Positions 47,337-60,138 of a stretch of DNA of 64,000 nucleotides are shown piece by piece. The notes under the pieces were generated by a model. It was given only the letters and a program-made list of their open reading frames with translations. It was not told the DNA's origin and searched no databases. The stretch's first letter is position 1. Every line of letters begins with the position of its first letter. Source of the DNA: Porogramme epimiltina (Eukaryota > Basidiomycota > Agaricomycetes > Polyporales > Polyporaceae); NCBI GenBank assembly GCA_900155495.1, contig FTLJ01000004.1:1-64000 (forward strand), given 5' to 3'. Made by a program: the position numbers and the translations under genes.

Positions 47337-49024
47337 ATGTCACAGCACAAGTTCGTCAACACCGGCGTACCCGGAGCATATCAATATCTGCCTCTCAATG
47401 ACCCACCCATTGGGACCGCATATCCTAGTGTATGAATGTCTTTATTCCTTTGGTGTACCCATATATCCCCAAATTGACAACTTCTTTCACCTGATCATCT
47501 CTAGGACATTTACCCACAAAATGCGAACCTTCCTACCCTTTTCAAGCCAATCACGATTCGTGGTGTTCACTTCAACAACAGAATCTTTGTGGTCAGTCAA
47601 CGATTTTGGCAACTTGGGAAAGCACAGATCCGCCTAACCGTCTGCTAGTCACCTATGTGCCAATACAGCTCCGATAACGGCCATGCTACTGATTGGCAAT
47701 TCGTGCACATCGGTGTGAGTAAGATAGAGTTTATCATCATAATGAGTGACTCGTTACTGACAGCCTTTTGACAGGGTTTTGCTACCCGCGGCTTTGGAGG
47801 AATATGCATGGAGGCTGCCGCCGTCGTCCCAGAAGGCCGCATCTCCCCGCAAGATGCGGTAAGTTCAGTCTCGTCCAACGGCAAGCGGCGTCTGATAGAA
47901 TCGCAGGGCCTCTGGTCTGACAGCCAGATCGCTCCGCTGAAACGCATCGTGGACTTCGCGCACGCGCACGGCGCCGTCATCGGCGTCCAGCTTGCGCACG
48001 CCGGCCGTAAGTCGTCTACGATGGCCCCATGGGTGCACGCCGACATGGCGAGGACGCGCGTGGCACCCGACTACATCGCACTCGAGGAAGATGGCGGCTG
48101 GGGAGACCGAGGTCAGAGATGCCAGCCCAGCAGATAGGACAGAATGGCTCACTGCGTCCATCTTATAGTACTTGGGCCAAGCGCGATCCCCTTCTCGGAC
48201 CAATACCCGATGCCACACGCCATGTCCGTGGAAGAAATCAAGCGAGTGGAAGACGCGTTCATCGAGGCCGTCGAGCGCTGCAAGCAGGTCGGATGTAGGT
48301 CCCCCTCCCTAGTCTACCAACATGTGAGCCGCTCACGTCCCCATCCCGCCAGACGACTTCATCGAGATACACGGCGCGCACGGATACCTCCAACACGAGT
48401 TCATGTCCCCGCTCTCGAACACGCGCACAGACGAGTACGGTGGCACCTTCGAGAACCGCGTCCGCTTCCCGCTCAGCGTCGCCGCGCGCGTCCGCGCCGT
48501 GTGGGACAAGCCGCTCTTCTACCGCATCAGCGCGACCGACTGGGCGGAAGGCCCGGAGCGCGACGCGGAGGGGGTGTGGAAGCAGTGGGGCATCGAGCAG
48601 AGCACGCTCCTCGTCGAGGAGCTCAAGAAGCTCGGCATCGACCTGGTCGACTGCAGCTCTGGCGGCAACTGGCTCAAGCAGAAGATCCCCGTCGGGCCCG
48701 GCTACCAGGTGCGTGCACTGCTCGAGTCCCATCTACCTCGCACCGACGTATTGCTCCTTCCCGCACCAGCTCCCCTTCGCCGAGGCGCTGAAGAAGGCGC
48801 ACCCCGACATGCTCATCGGCACCGTCGGGATGATCACCGAGCCGGAGCAGGCCGAGTCGTACCTGCACAACGGCCAGGCGGACGTCGTCTTCCTCGCGCG
48901 CGAGCTCATCCGCTCCCCCCATTGGGTGATGCACGCGGCGCAGAAGCTCGGCGTCGCCGTGAAGCCCGCGAACCAGTACGAGCGCGGGTGGGCGCAGATG
49001 CTCACGCCCATCCGGTCCGACTAG
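47337..49024 (+). CDS. Old yellow enzyme-family NADH:flavin oxidoreductase
   Basis: This FMN-dependent ene-reductase of the thermophilic-like (YqjM/NamA) class reduces activated C=C bonds with NAD(P)H. Eight exons in phase: 47337-47429, 47505-47591, 47649-47714, 47775-47858, 47907-48111, 48169-48294, 48353-48708 and 48770-49024 (423 residues). Motifs are FKPITIRGVHFNNRIFVSPM with the YqjM-type Cys (SPMCQYSS), IGVQLAHAGRK, DFIEIHGAHGYLQHEFMSP with the substrate-binding His pair, NTRTDEYGG, the FMN-contacting GTVGMITEP, and ADVVFLARELIRSPHW. Third codon positions become strongly GC-biased in the last two exons. The YqjM-type Cys suggests redox-sensitive FMN tuning, as known for that class. Confidence 0.94.
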
Positions 49025-49354
49025 ACACACGACAACCGGGATGCGGCGCAGGATTCCGGCAATGAGAAGTCGCTAACGTCTTGGACGGTCCGTGCTGTCG
49101 CCTGGTGGGGATGAGTGTTCCAATCTCGCCGGGGGTGCTGTCCAGGTAGATTCCAGCTGTACGATCGTCGCTCACCAACTTGTCGCATCGGAGAATGCCA
49201 GAGCTTTCGACCACATTCATCGGTGTTTGAGCGGGAACGGATTAAGCTTGCTGTATAAGAACTAATTCTACAATATAAGGTTGTCCATGTTCTACCGAGA
49301 GAGTCTAGAGGTCCGCTCTATATCGCAGGTGTAAGCCTGTGGAAGGGGGTGTTA
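49025..49354. other. Convergent intergenic region, OYE / ADCK2-like genes
   Basis: This is a 330-bp gap between convergent stop codons. I see no feature. Confidence 0.5.
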
Positions 49355-51692
49355 TCAGATGGCGGAGGTGGTACGGCTGAGAGCGCCATACCAGTCATAT
49401 TTTACAAGATCGTCTGCATTAACAAACGCCGCCGACGCGAGTTCGCGCGCCTCCATCCAGACCCAAAGCTGCGCGCATACGTGAACAACGTACACGCGGA
49501 CCGGGCAACGAACTCCGACGCACCTTCAAGAAAGCCCCAACCTCGCCCGAGGGCAGCTGCTTCATGTTCTCCTGCGTCGACATCTGACGCCCGAGCTGCC
49601 GCAGGATCGGCAGCGCGCTCTTGAAGAGGTCCAGGCCGGGGTCGAGCTGGCGGCCGATGCCCTCGAGGAGGAGGATGGAGATGACGGTGTTGACGAAGTC
49701 GCCCTCCATCTTGACGTGGTGCTTGCGTACCGCGCGGAGGACGTCCCGGAGGATGTCCGAGATCTTGATCTGCCCGAGCGAGAACGTCTTGCGCTTCACG
49801 TTGAGCACGATGTGCTGCATGCGGAGCGCGAACGTCTCGACGTCGATCGCGAGCTCGGGCGTGCGGCAGCGCTCGACCATCAGCACGCCCGCGCGGTACC
49901 CGTCGAATTCGGCCACGGCGCGGAAGAGGTCGAGGAAGTTGCGGCGGTTGACGGTGTTCAGCGTCGTTACGAGTCCCGCGTCGACGAACACGATCTCGGG
50001 GACGTAGCCGTCGGAACTGAGCTGATTGAGTGCGGCGCGCCATCGTTCGGGGTCGTGGGCGAGTGAGCGGAGATGATCAACCACCACGTCGTTGGTATTG
50101 GAGGGGGACGTCGTGGTGGTGTCGTGAACAGCTTCGTCCTGCTTCTCGAAGAGCGACGCCCACCAAGAGCGATCTACCTTCAAAGGTCGACGCTGCTTCA
50201 TGAACTTAATCATGATGTTGCCAGGGTGCAGGTCCGAATGCACGAAGTTGTCTAAAAGAAGCATGTTCTGGAAGAATATGAGACTTGTGAATGCATATAA
50301 TGATGCCCGAGGACATACCAAAAATGCGTCTAAGCCGACTTCCGCGAGCGAGTCGTTGTAAGGCCCGCCGCCATTACGAAGGAACCACTCAAGCGGAAGC
50401 GCGTTTTGGAACTCCTCTACCAGGAGATCTTGTGTGCTCCACAGTTTGAGTGGACGGGGGAATGTCACAGGAAGTTTTCGCCCCGAGAAGTTGTTCTCGA
50501 AGATCGCAAGGTTATCTGCCTCTATCCGCAAATCGAGTTGCTCGTGCATCATTTCCCCGAATACCGCGACCTCCTCCGGCAACGAGAGCCACTGCATTCC
50601 TGGCAAGAGCGTAATGACATTCGCAAAGAAGCTCATGATGCTCAGGTCCCGGTCAATCATCTTCGCAACGCGCGGGTGAAGGACTTTGATCGCCACCGAA
50701 GCCGAAGGGACTGACTGGGGGGGTTCGTGTCTGAGTGGAGGAAGGACGGCCTTGCGTTTGGTACGCTTTGGAGCAAGATGTGACGGGGGAATGAGGTCTT
50801 GTTTCAACGTAGCCCGGTATACCTGGAGACAGCACATTACGCTCGCGAACTCAGCATATACACTGCAACAGACATACCTGGGCGATTGCCCCAGTTCCGA
50901 TAGGCGTCTCGTCGAACTCCTCGAAAACCTCATCGAAAGGCCGTTGAAATACGTCTTCTATGACCTTCTTCGTGTGCGCCAAATGATGCGCCTTTCCGCG
51001 TGAATGGAGCGCGCCCATACGCTGACACAAGAGGGCCGGGAAAAGGTCTGCTCTGGAGGCAGCCCACTGCGCCAACTACGGATATGCCTCAAAATCAGTG
51101 CTTACCTAGCAGGCTCAATAAGTTGGCGTACCTTTGTGAAAGTCGGCCCTGCGCGCTGCATTTGACTAGTAAGGAATCCGTACCACCACACTGCACCCCA
51201 CCGGTCTCCGCAGAGCGCGTCCTCAGGTTGACCAACGATGAGCATTGGCGCGGCCAAGAGAACCGGGACGAATACGCAGCAGAGGTATACAAATCGCTGC
51301 GCTGTTAGGATTGGTTCGAAGATTCTGTTCCGGAGGAAGGAGAGGATGCGGGAAAGGAGAGTGCGGTCGGACTCGGAAGGTGACATGATGACGGGTTCCA
51401 AGGGTTCATGAGGGGCGGGCGGACATGGGATGAGGTCCGGAGAGGAGAAGACGTTGCGCGGTTCATGGCGGGGTCTTGATACATACAGCGCGAATCCGCC
51501 GGCCAAGGGGACGAGCCATAACAATCGCCTGGTGAGGAGCGGAGCGGGTGCGGCCGTGCGGGTGAAAAAATGCGAGGAGAAGCGCGGTGCACCCGCCCAA
51601 GAGGAATGGCGGGCAGAGGGCGGGGCACGAGGGAATAGAGAATACCTAAGCCCCGGCCTGAGGAAGGCGAGACGGGGAGCTATAGGGGGCAT
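49355..51692 (-). CDS. Mitochondrial ABC1/UbiB kinase-like protein, ADCK2/YPL109c type
   Basis: This atypical kinase-like protein probably sits in the mitochondrial inner membrane and affects coenzyme Q or lipid homeostasis, as proposed for yeast Cqd1 (YPL109c) and human ADCK2. The start at 51692 (MPPIAPRLAFLRPGLRYSLF) gives an Arg-rich presequence free of acidic residues. A membrane segment follows (LLWLVPLAGGFALYV). The UbiB signature is TK|LAQWAASRADLFP across an intron (first exon 51692-51132, next from 51075). Then come GTGAIAQVYRATLKQDLIPP, ASVAIKVLHPRV, the QLDLRIEADNL motif, LVEEFQNALPL, the catalytic-loop-like NFVHSDLHPGNIMIK, and IVFVDAGLVTTL. The last exon after a GTGCGT intron reads LWVWMEARELASAAF and stops at 49355. 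An insert after HPGNIMIK matches the ADCK2 subfamily. KxGQ reads KLAQ here. Confidence 0.88.
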
Positions 51693-53060
51693 GGGGGCAT
51701 CATGGACGAGGCGGAGGGCGGACGACAAGGACAGACGCGTACAACGGCGTCGATCGGCAGGCGCGAGTCCTCACTGTCTCCGACTCGCTCGGACACCCTG
51801 GGTGACGTCGGAACAATCAGGCGCCTCATTTACCACGTGCATACTCACCTTTCCGCCCAAAGGCCCGAGATTCCGAGAGTTTACCTTCCTCTGCCTCTCA
51901 TTTACGATGCACACCTGTTTTCTGCGAGATGCCATGCTTTCTGCTGCTTGCAAAAGCGCTCTCAGAGTTTTCGTAGATAGGATATCTCAACCGGGACTCC
52001 ATAGTCGATTAATCCACGACGTGACGGCGTGGGGTACGTCATGGCTTCGTTATCAACACGTTCACAACGGCATTCAAATGCCCTTCCGTATAGACGCATT
52101 GGTGTCTATTTCGAACCTAGACTCCGACCTAGTTCATAGTCCTTCGCGCGGGAACGCGGCTTGGACCGTTCCGGCCAAAGAAGCAACCCGAGCTGAGTTA
52201 TCTGCGAATTTACCGTTGCGGGCCTTTAAAAACGGCTCCCAGATTCAAAGCATTCAGTGCAGATGATTGAATGGCTCTGTTACGTCAGTATCTGGACATG
52301 TTTCCATCTCCCCGACGAGCCATTCTATTATGCTGCTCGTACGGCAGTCGCGACACTGGCGCTCCCCGTCGCTAATTGGTACCGCGCTTTTTCGAGACGG
52401 CGATTGGACGCGGTGGTCCTATCTGTGGCTGAGAACTTAGAAGACGCGCTGGTGGGGACACCTTATCGTGCTATCGATCATCACCATGGAAGACTGCAAA
52501 GGCGAGGGGCGACTGGTAGCACAAGGCGAGCACAGAGCACTGAATGAAGGGCTCGGTAGAGGCGTCAGATTGGTTGCTCGGGATGCATGCAATCAGCTCC
52601 CGAGAAACGAAGTAATGCCGTCGGATCAGCGGCGGCATTTCGCTCACGCCCTGGGTGAACATTTTCTCTGCCCGGGCTCTTCAAAGCGAGTGCTCAGTGG
52701 GGACAGCTGGGACCCCAGACGTGGAGCCAGGGTCGCCACCGATCGTGGGTGTGGGGTAAGGAGGAGAAGAGCGCCGGCGCCGGATGGGGAGTGGGGAGGG
52801 TGGCGGAGTCCCCGGTCAGGGCGGCGGCGTGCCTATTCGGAACCTTGCGGACCCAGGTCGCGCCCCCGCCGAGGTCTCGAGCCCTTCTCGTGCTCTCTTC
52901 CTCCTTTTTTGATGGCGGTCTAAGTATCGTCGAAGCTCGCCGTTACGTAAGTTAAGATAGAGCTCCCGGCTGGACGGGACGGGCTGGACGCCCGTCTTCT
53001 CACTTGACTGCCACCTCCCGCGTCCCCGACGTCCCCTCTCCCCTCCTGAGCCTTGCGCTC
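51693..53060. promoter_or_regulatory. Divergent region, ADCK2-like / glycogenin
   Basis: About 1.37 kb separates the two divergent starts. There are chance open frames of up to 278 codons on the plus strand (51430-52266), but they overlap the antisense of the kinase exon and show no domain. The region 52650-52880 is locally GC-rich. No repeats or known sites were recognised. Confidence 0.45.
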
Positions 53061-56000
53061 ATGGATGCTCAATATGCCTTCGTCACCCTCGTAACCTCCG
53101 ACCATTATCTCCCGGGCGCCCTCGCTGTTGCCGCCGCCCTCAAGGAGCTACACCCCAACCCCACCGTTTCCCCCGAGGTCCCATTCCAGACCCTATGCCT
53201 CGTCACGCCAGAGAGCGTGGATGTCTCCTCCATCAAACTTCTCCGCAGAGCTTTCGACATAGTCATTGGAGTGGAGATTATCGAGCAAGAGGATTTGAAG
53301 GGTTTAAATTTGCTCGGTGAGTTTTCCTTCGACCTATTCCGCTGTGATCCAAGTCCAAGCTACGAGCATGAACGCGTCGTTGGAATTTTTATGAGTGTGT
53401 TATGTGCCTATGGAGCCAGCCAAAGGAGTTGACGCGTTTTCCCTCCGTATAATTCCTCTGAAATGTGTGGCCGTTGTTGCGATAACGCCGCTCATAGTCA
53501 CTTGCCTCACTCGCCGAGCGCGTGCTTCGAGTCTCCTGACCCCATTCTGACTATTATTGCCTTTCAGGTCGCCTGGATCTTAGCTTAGTCCTCACGAAGC
53601 TTCACATATTTCGGTTAACGCAGTACTCCAAATTAATCTTCCTCGATGCCGACGTCCTCCCCATACGTCCCATGTCTCATCTCTTCACGATCCCTCACGA
53701 GTTTGCGGCTGTCCCCGACGTTGGCTGGCCCGACATATTCAATTCCGGGGTCATGGTATTCACGCCTGGCGAAGACAAGTTCAAAGAGATTAGAGAAGTC
53801 CTCGAGTCCAAGGGATCATGGGACGGCGGCGATCAAGGTGTCCTCAACGAGTGGAGAGGCAACGATTGGCACAGGCTGAGTTTTACGTATAACACCACTC
53901 CGACAGCTGTGTACACGTGAGTGATACCTCTACGAAGGGTCATATGACGTTCGTGCTAAGCTGTATCGTGTAGTTATGCGCCTGCGTACGAACGATTTGG
54001 TTCAGAAATCTCAGCGATCCACTTCATTGGGCCCAATAAGCCATGGGCCTCGGTAACCTACCGCCCGCCAGGCATGAAGTATGGACAACTCTCTGGGAGA
54101 AGCCTCGATTCACAGTCACCTTCCTATGACTATGAGTCTCTTGTCGACAGATGGTTCGACGTGTACGATAGACACTATCGTTCGGACCACCACCCGGAAC
54201 GCGCCAACTTCGAGTTTACGCACTACGATTCCGTGTGGGACCTGGGTATTGGAGGCGCTGACATGGGTCCTCCTCCCTTGCCTGTTCCTGGCGCCGCTAT
54301 GGACTTGGACGACCTGCGCAAGATCACCGTGGAAGGGATCAGCAGCTACAATGCCGCAGTTCAAGAGGCCCCGAAAGTTGGAGAGTACCGGTCAATGCCT
54401 CTGGAAGGTCGCGTAGACCTGATGCGACCGCGGAAGGAGCCTCCCACCCAGGTGGAGAAGACTATTGAGGGCGACGATGACCAAGGCGGAGATCAGAACT
54501 TGACACCTAAGCAGCCCTTCCTAGTGATAGAGGGTGGAGAGGTTCCAAGGATGGACCCGTTGCCGAAAACTCTGCCTCACGATCACCCCTCAGCACCATA
54601 TCGACCCTCCCTTTCCCTTCCACCCTCCTCCCCCCCTGCCCTTGGCCAACCGGATCGACCGCATGTACAGTCGCAGTACGTGGACCCGAAGTACTACCAG
54701 GAGGCTTCTTACCTCTCCTCGGAAGGTGACTTTGCTGGAACGTATGCCCCCATTGCTGCTCCCCCTCCTGGTATGCACTGGGCATCGCACGGCGACAGGC
54801 GGTTCTTCTCTCAAAGTATTGCTTTTCGGCCAGAGGAGAGCGAGCAGTCCGACGATCAACGACCAGCCGCCGTCTCACCGCGCCAGTCGTCTCATCGTGG
54901 AGGTCAAACCCAGGGTGACCGTCACCACTACCACCACCACCGCGGCACTCACTCTCCTAGTTATCACCGCAATGGTCACCAGTCTCCCCGGGGTAACGGA
55001 TACCAGTCTCCCCGGGGCCACCTGTCGCCTCTAGGCATACATACACCTCGAGGCATACATACACCTCGAGGCATACAATCGCCCCGTGGCGTTCATTCAC
55101 CCCCCGGTCAACATTCTCCACAAGTCCGGCGTTCACCACCGCCTGGTCCTCCTCACGCTTCTGAGCAGCCATACCATCCTCATTCTCACCATTACGTTCA
55201 CCAGCAAGTCCAGCATTCCCCCCAAGAGTCTCATCACACCCATCGATATTACTCGCCTGTTAAAACTCACGACGAGCCATTGCGCACCAAGATGCCCTCG
55301 GCCACTGCCCAACCCTCAGCCATTGCCCAACCCTTGGCCGTTGCCCAACCCTCAGCTACTGCCCAACTCTCGACCACTGCCCGACCCCCCGAGGGCCAGC
55401 AGCTGGCTGTTCCGGCGCGCCCTTCCACTCCTCCCAAACTTGAATGGAATCCAGCTATTGAACCGCCACCCAAAACACCGCCGCCACCTTCCGCTTTCCC
55501 CGCTGATACCTATTTTCCGAACATTTGGGACCAAGCACCAAGTCGAGAGCATGACGCAACTCATCAATACTTCTCCTCCCCTATCCCCGATTCCAAGTCA
55601 GAAACCTTTTTTCAACCACCACCTCCCTCCAAAATTCCCGAACAATTGTTGCGGGAAGGTCAATACGCAAGTGTCATTGGACTACCCCCGGAGAGTTCTC
55701 CAGGCTCTCCCCCTGTTCCTCCCGCCCCCGATCGTACAAAACTCCACGCCATTTTCCCTTGGGAAGAAAAACCGAGACATGTACCTCGTCGCGTCTTCCC
55801 TACCTCCGAATCACTGCCACCTGTGGGAAGCTTCATCGAGGAGCCCCCCGTTATACCGAAACCTCCTGCAAGACAAGATCCTGCTACGCAGCCGCAAGTC
55901 CGTAGCCCGCCTGCCGTTGGCCTGCCTCTCAATGTCGCGTATTCTAACGCGTGGGATACTGTGCCAAGCATTCAGCGATACGCGTCAAAGCTCGTCCGTC

Positions 56001-57088
56001 CCCATCATTCGGTCTTTCAGCCCCAGCCTCCAGAGTTTGACGAGGGTTGGCGACGATGGGACCAGGAACGTGAACGGGCGTACCAGGAGAAGGACGATGC
56101 GAGCAGCATGGACGGCGACGACGAAGACGAGAGCGGGGATGACAACGAATCCTGCGGACCGTCGGCGCAGAACGATAGCGAGGGCGCTCGTGACCGTACC
56201 CAGCCTCGCCGCCCCCGAGCAGGGAGCTCTGCGTCTGTGACGTCCGGCAAGACCAAGAAGTATCGTGCTCGTGGCGTTCAGACCGTCCCCATCGAGACGC
56301 GCAGCGCGGGCGTGCAGGTGAACGTGTGGGCCGACGAGGTAGAGGCGGCGCGGACGAGCAAGGATCTCAAGCCTGGTCGTGGCCCTGTGACGTCGGTGAG
56401 GCCGTGGCCTCAGTTACCGAGCGGCATAGGCCTATTACCCCCCGTTTCGTTCAAGGTGGATCCGGACCATATGGCCATCGGTACACCAACAGTGACTCAG
56501 ACGATACCTCCCCCGATACCCTTCCCCGCTGCAGCGAGGTCCCCACAGACTATTGGCTCCCCCCGCACATATTCCCCTCCCTCCATCCAGAGTCCCAGGC
56601 AGATATACTCTCCTGGATCTTCGAGAGCAATCAGCGCACCCAAACTCCCTTCATTCAGAGGTCCTCCGTCGCCGAGGAATACGATGTCGCCTCGCCGGCT
56701 GTCCGGCGGCCAGATACCGACGAGCAGGCTGGCGGGTTCTCCGAAGCCGCTAGCGTCGCCAGGTATCGGTCCGTCGGCAAGCTCCTCCCCTCGCCAGTCG
56801 CCGAAGCTGACGAAGCTGTCGGCCCCGTTCTCGCCTCCTCTCCACCGGATGTCGTCGAACGACACGATGGCGACGTCCTCGCCGTCGACGACAGGCCCTG
56901 TGGAGACGCCGGAGGGCACGCCGCTCATGGGCCCGATGCGCCAGAGCGGACGCGTGTGGGACCCCGCACGCGGCGTGGATGTGTTCAAGCGCTCTTCGGA
57001 GGAGGTGCTTGCGCGGTTTTTGCGCTCCGGCACGTTCGAACGTACGGCCTCGTTTGAGGACGAAGAAGGTCAGAGACGACATGTCTGA
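53061..57088 (+). CDS. Glycogenin-type glycosyltransferase (GT8) with giant C-terminal extension
   Basis: This is a self-glucosylating initiator of glycogen synthesis in the cytosol. Three exons in phase: 53061-53316, 53568-53916 and 53974-57088 (1239 residues). The GT8 domain covers about residues 1-270: AFVTLVTSDHYLPGALAVA, then LTKLHIFRLTQYSKLIFLDA followed by DVLPIRP (the DxD metal motif), PDIFNSGVMVFTP, GDQGVLNEW and AIHFIGPNKPW. A self-glucosylation tyrosine cannot be fixed by eye. Most of the remaining 900-odd residues are His/Ser/Pro-rich low complexity with short tandem repeats. Ordered pieces return near the end: KYRARGVQT, VNVWADEVEAA and the C-terminal EEVLARFLRSGTFERTASF, in the position where other glycogenins bind glycogen synthase. 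Glycogenin (GLGEN) is a known conserved neighbour of A mating-type loci in Agaricomycetes. Confidence 0.93.
54985..55090 (+). repeat. Tandem minisatellite inside glycogenin exon 3
   Basis: Two perfect 18-bp copies of AGGCATACATACACCTCG at 55033-55050 and 55051-55068 are followed by a partial third copy, and preceded by two related copies of ACCAGTCTCCCCGGGG. At protein level this gives a run of (S/T)PRG-I-H-type repeats. The copies keep frame, so length variation between strains would be expected. Confidence 0.75.
55298..55385 (+). repeat. 18-bp Ala-Gln-Pro tandem repeat in glycogenin exon 3
   Basis: About four and a half imperfect copies of an 18-bp unit resembling GCCCAACCCTCAGCCATT encode a repeated AQPSA-type hexapeptide. 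Divergence between copies suggests an older array than the one at 55033. Confidence 0.7.
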
Positions 57089-60000
57089 GGGACTATCCCT
57101 ATCCTGTTCACAAAATGTCTCTTCTATGACATCCTATCGCCCCTCTCCATTTCTCTTTGTATAAATTAGACGTTCCCTGTCTCATTATCAACTTCCTTCT
57201 GCACCTATCTTTTCTATTCCGTCGCTGTTCGCACATCACGCACCTCACTCCTGCAAGTATCAATCTCGTTAGTCTCTAGTCGCACATCGTTTCAGATCAC
57301 ATGTGTTCGTCTTTTTAAGCCCTGATTTCACCGCATATCTCCAGTTCACGCACATACCCACTCAATCCCCTCCTCGTGCTCTGGATGTCAATACTTCCAC
57401 TCGTTTAGATGGCTCGTCTCGCTGGTGGATAGGATGTATATGAAAACACCGCGCGCTTGTGTCGTGCGTCATATAGTCCGCCCCAACCTTCCACAGTTCT
57501 AGCTCACCTCCCTTTGTTGTAAGCACTACTTTACCTCTGTGTCCACTACCTCTCCATTTACGATGACGTCACTAATCGTTCGGAGGCCTCAATGACATCA
57601 TAGGCCGGTCCAACCTACTCTAGGTCGTTGTCACTTCAATACAACACAACATCGGTATTGTATTACACTCGCGGCTCGAAGTCATATTGTCTGTAGCAGT
57701 GTACCGAGATAGCGACAACACGTCGATTCTCGTAAATTGAGCGGTCGGAGACTAATCCTATCCAGCTCTCAAATGTTGTTGAGCAGAATGTGAGCCGGCT
57801 CCCCATTGCCGAGGCTGTCGACACAGTAAACTCAGCAGAAGTACTGTAACATCACGGCACGATAGGATTATATATGTTGCGGCAAATGCCTCCTAAACCG
57901 TGGGCAGGCAAAGGAGCCTCGTACCGGCTGCTATCTCTATCAAACAGCTATAACACTGGCAGGGACCGTCATAGCCTCAAGAGCGACGTGGTTGGATCAC
58001 AGCCTGGCGTGGCCATCAATAATGTGAAGGTGCCTATGAGCGGGGACATCGACCAAGCGCGAACACTTGTCACTCGCTACTACAGCACGCCGTGACGCCG
58101 GAGTCGGTGATATCTTTTCATCCTTCAGCAGTTTGGCAATGCAATGTTGATACTTTTTTTACAGGCTAGTATAAGTAATTCACCGCCTGCATGCTGCCGG
58201 ACAGAATGGCATAGCCTCGCGTTACTAGCGTTCGGACAGGCCGCTGCAAAGTCACAATGGCAAGGAGCACAGCGTCTAGCGGGACGCTGATTGACTCAGA
58301 TGCAAACAGCTGTAAACGGCAAAATAGACGTTCCTATCAGGACCATGCCACTGGAGTCAGGCTAAACCGGGAACCGACAAAGGCCAGCAAACTCTGGTGA
58401 GTCACTCCAACAGATTTTTCGAGAATAGAATATATTAGTACGGTATTGCTATCGACCAGATAGCCACAGCTAGCAATTACCCAGCATCACTGTGACACGG
58501 GGTTACGTGTGCTTTAATAAGAGGTAGGCGTAGTCACCACTGACTGCTTCGGACGCACCAAGCAACCAAAGTTTAGGGGAATCGTGTATGACTCACTAGG
58601 CTACTAATGATACATCGGCCTGAGCGGTGCTGGCATGCCCCAGCTGCGCAGACTCAAGCGAAAACAATGAAGCCCTTATAGGGGAGGATGCAGCGACCGC
58701 CGTTCGCGCTGTGTAGTTCGCCATTGTCCCATATTAATACCGCGTGCGCGGTGCTATATCTAGTGCGGGTTGAAGTACAACGCCAAAGGCGAGCCACTCG
58801 TCTCTAGGCCCTAGGAGTTTACGCCCTTAAAGAGGACGGGCGAAGGATGTAGTAGGGGGGGGGTATCAATGCTCTAAATTGCCTCCCTCTCTCCCACACA
58901 CTCTCCAGGCCTAGGGATTTCAGTGTCGCAAGAAACAGAAGGGCGCTCACCGGGGGGGAGGTACGTAGTCATTATTGACAACTTCCGTATCCTCCGCGAA
59001 TTCACTAACACTGGCAGTGGCCCGCCCCCCTCGTGGGTTGATTTCGATAAGGTACGTCTATGCCTTCATCTTACATTCCACCCGCCTTCCGTTAGTATGG
59101 GCTGCTACGAGTTCGGAATCTTGTTTGTGGACATGGTTAAACCTCGTGCGACTGGACCTTGTGGAATCTCGCTACGATTACTGTTGCGCTCCAACCCTAG
59201 GGATCTACAGACGACGATCACTGGCTAACGATTTGGCGATGCTCATGCATCCTCTTGTGACCCTGACCTGAGCCCTAAATTCTGGGTCCCGAGTCCTGGG
59301 TTCCAGAGGTATAGTGAGCCGTCAAGATACTTGGTTAATCACTCAGTAGAATTACTGATGTCGAGGATGACGTACTGCAGTTAGATCACGCTTGGTGTCT
59401 CGTTGATCGTTAGAGACACTTGAGATCAATCGCTGGTAAGGCCTTACGACAAAGTCAAGAGCTATGTAGATCATGGTGCCGGCAAACGCTGAATAACAGA
59501 CAAATCCAAACGAAGAACAACGGATATGACCATCCCGAGTAAGCAGACTTATTGCAAATCATCCGTAATCTTGTGCGCGCACGGCTCGAATAAGAAAGTA
59601 AAAGAAATGGCCGAATATCTGCGAACGTAAGGTGAGTTAGTGTTATCATATGGCTGCCTTGTAGTCCATCATGTCCATGCGGGGCCTCCCAGTACAAGTT
59701 ATTACTTGCCCCAAATATGATAGGGACCTTGTGAAAACATGTACGCAGCAGAAAGTACCAGAGAGATATCGAACCGATATTTGACTTGGGAAATGCTCCA
59801 ATGAGTGTGTATTTGAATCGATGATCAACGGTGGGTTCTCTAAGCTTTCGATTTCCAGTGCCCTAGTAGGGTCGTTTTGAACGAAAGAGCAAATAACTGC
59901 CCATGAGTAACTTTCGTTACGTCAACATGGAAAATGCATCAGTCGGGGAAGCGGTAGGTGCAAACGGCGAACAGACGGTCAGAACCTCGAGTCGACACGC

Positions 60001-60138
60001 GGGGTGTAAGGGGTCCGTTGGTCGCTAGTCGCAACGATGTCATCATGTCCATATAAGCGCGCATCCAGATTAAGCATGCATCTGTCTGGGGCCGGGGTCG
60101 GCGCAACCATCTCTTGAACGATAACGTCGACCACAACC
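57089..60138. other. Gene-poor 3 kb stretch between glycogenin and beta-fg
   Basis: I find no supported gene. The left 500 bp is pyrimidine-rich and probably glycogenin 3' UTR. The rest has many stops in all frames, with the longest open frames about 100 codons (58923-59228, 60338-59979). A run of nine or more G lies at about 58855-58863. I saw no long terminal repeats, transposase motif or target-site duplication, so decayed transposon DNA is only a guess. Confidence 0.5.

Noticed and set aside
51430..52266. 278-codon plus-strand frame between the kinase and glycogenin
   Set aside because: Its first part is antisense to the kinase presequence exon, and the rest has no domain or splice continuation.
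54590..55172. Alternative open frames within the glycogenin repeat region
   Set aside because: They are shadows of the long third exon, produced by repetitive Pro/His/Ser codons.
58854..58863. Poly-G run as a possible regulatory or telomere-like motif
   Set aside because: It is a single homopolymer with no repeat context. It may be a sequencing artefact.
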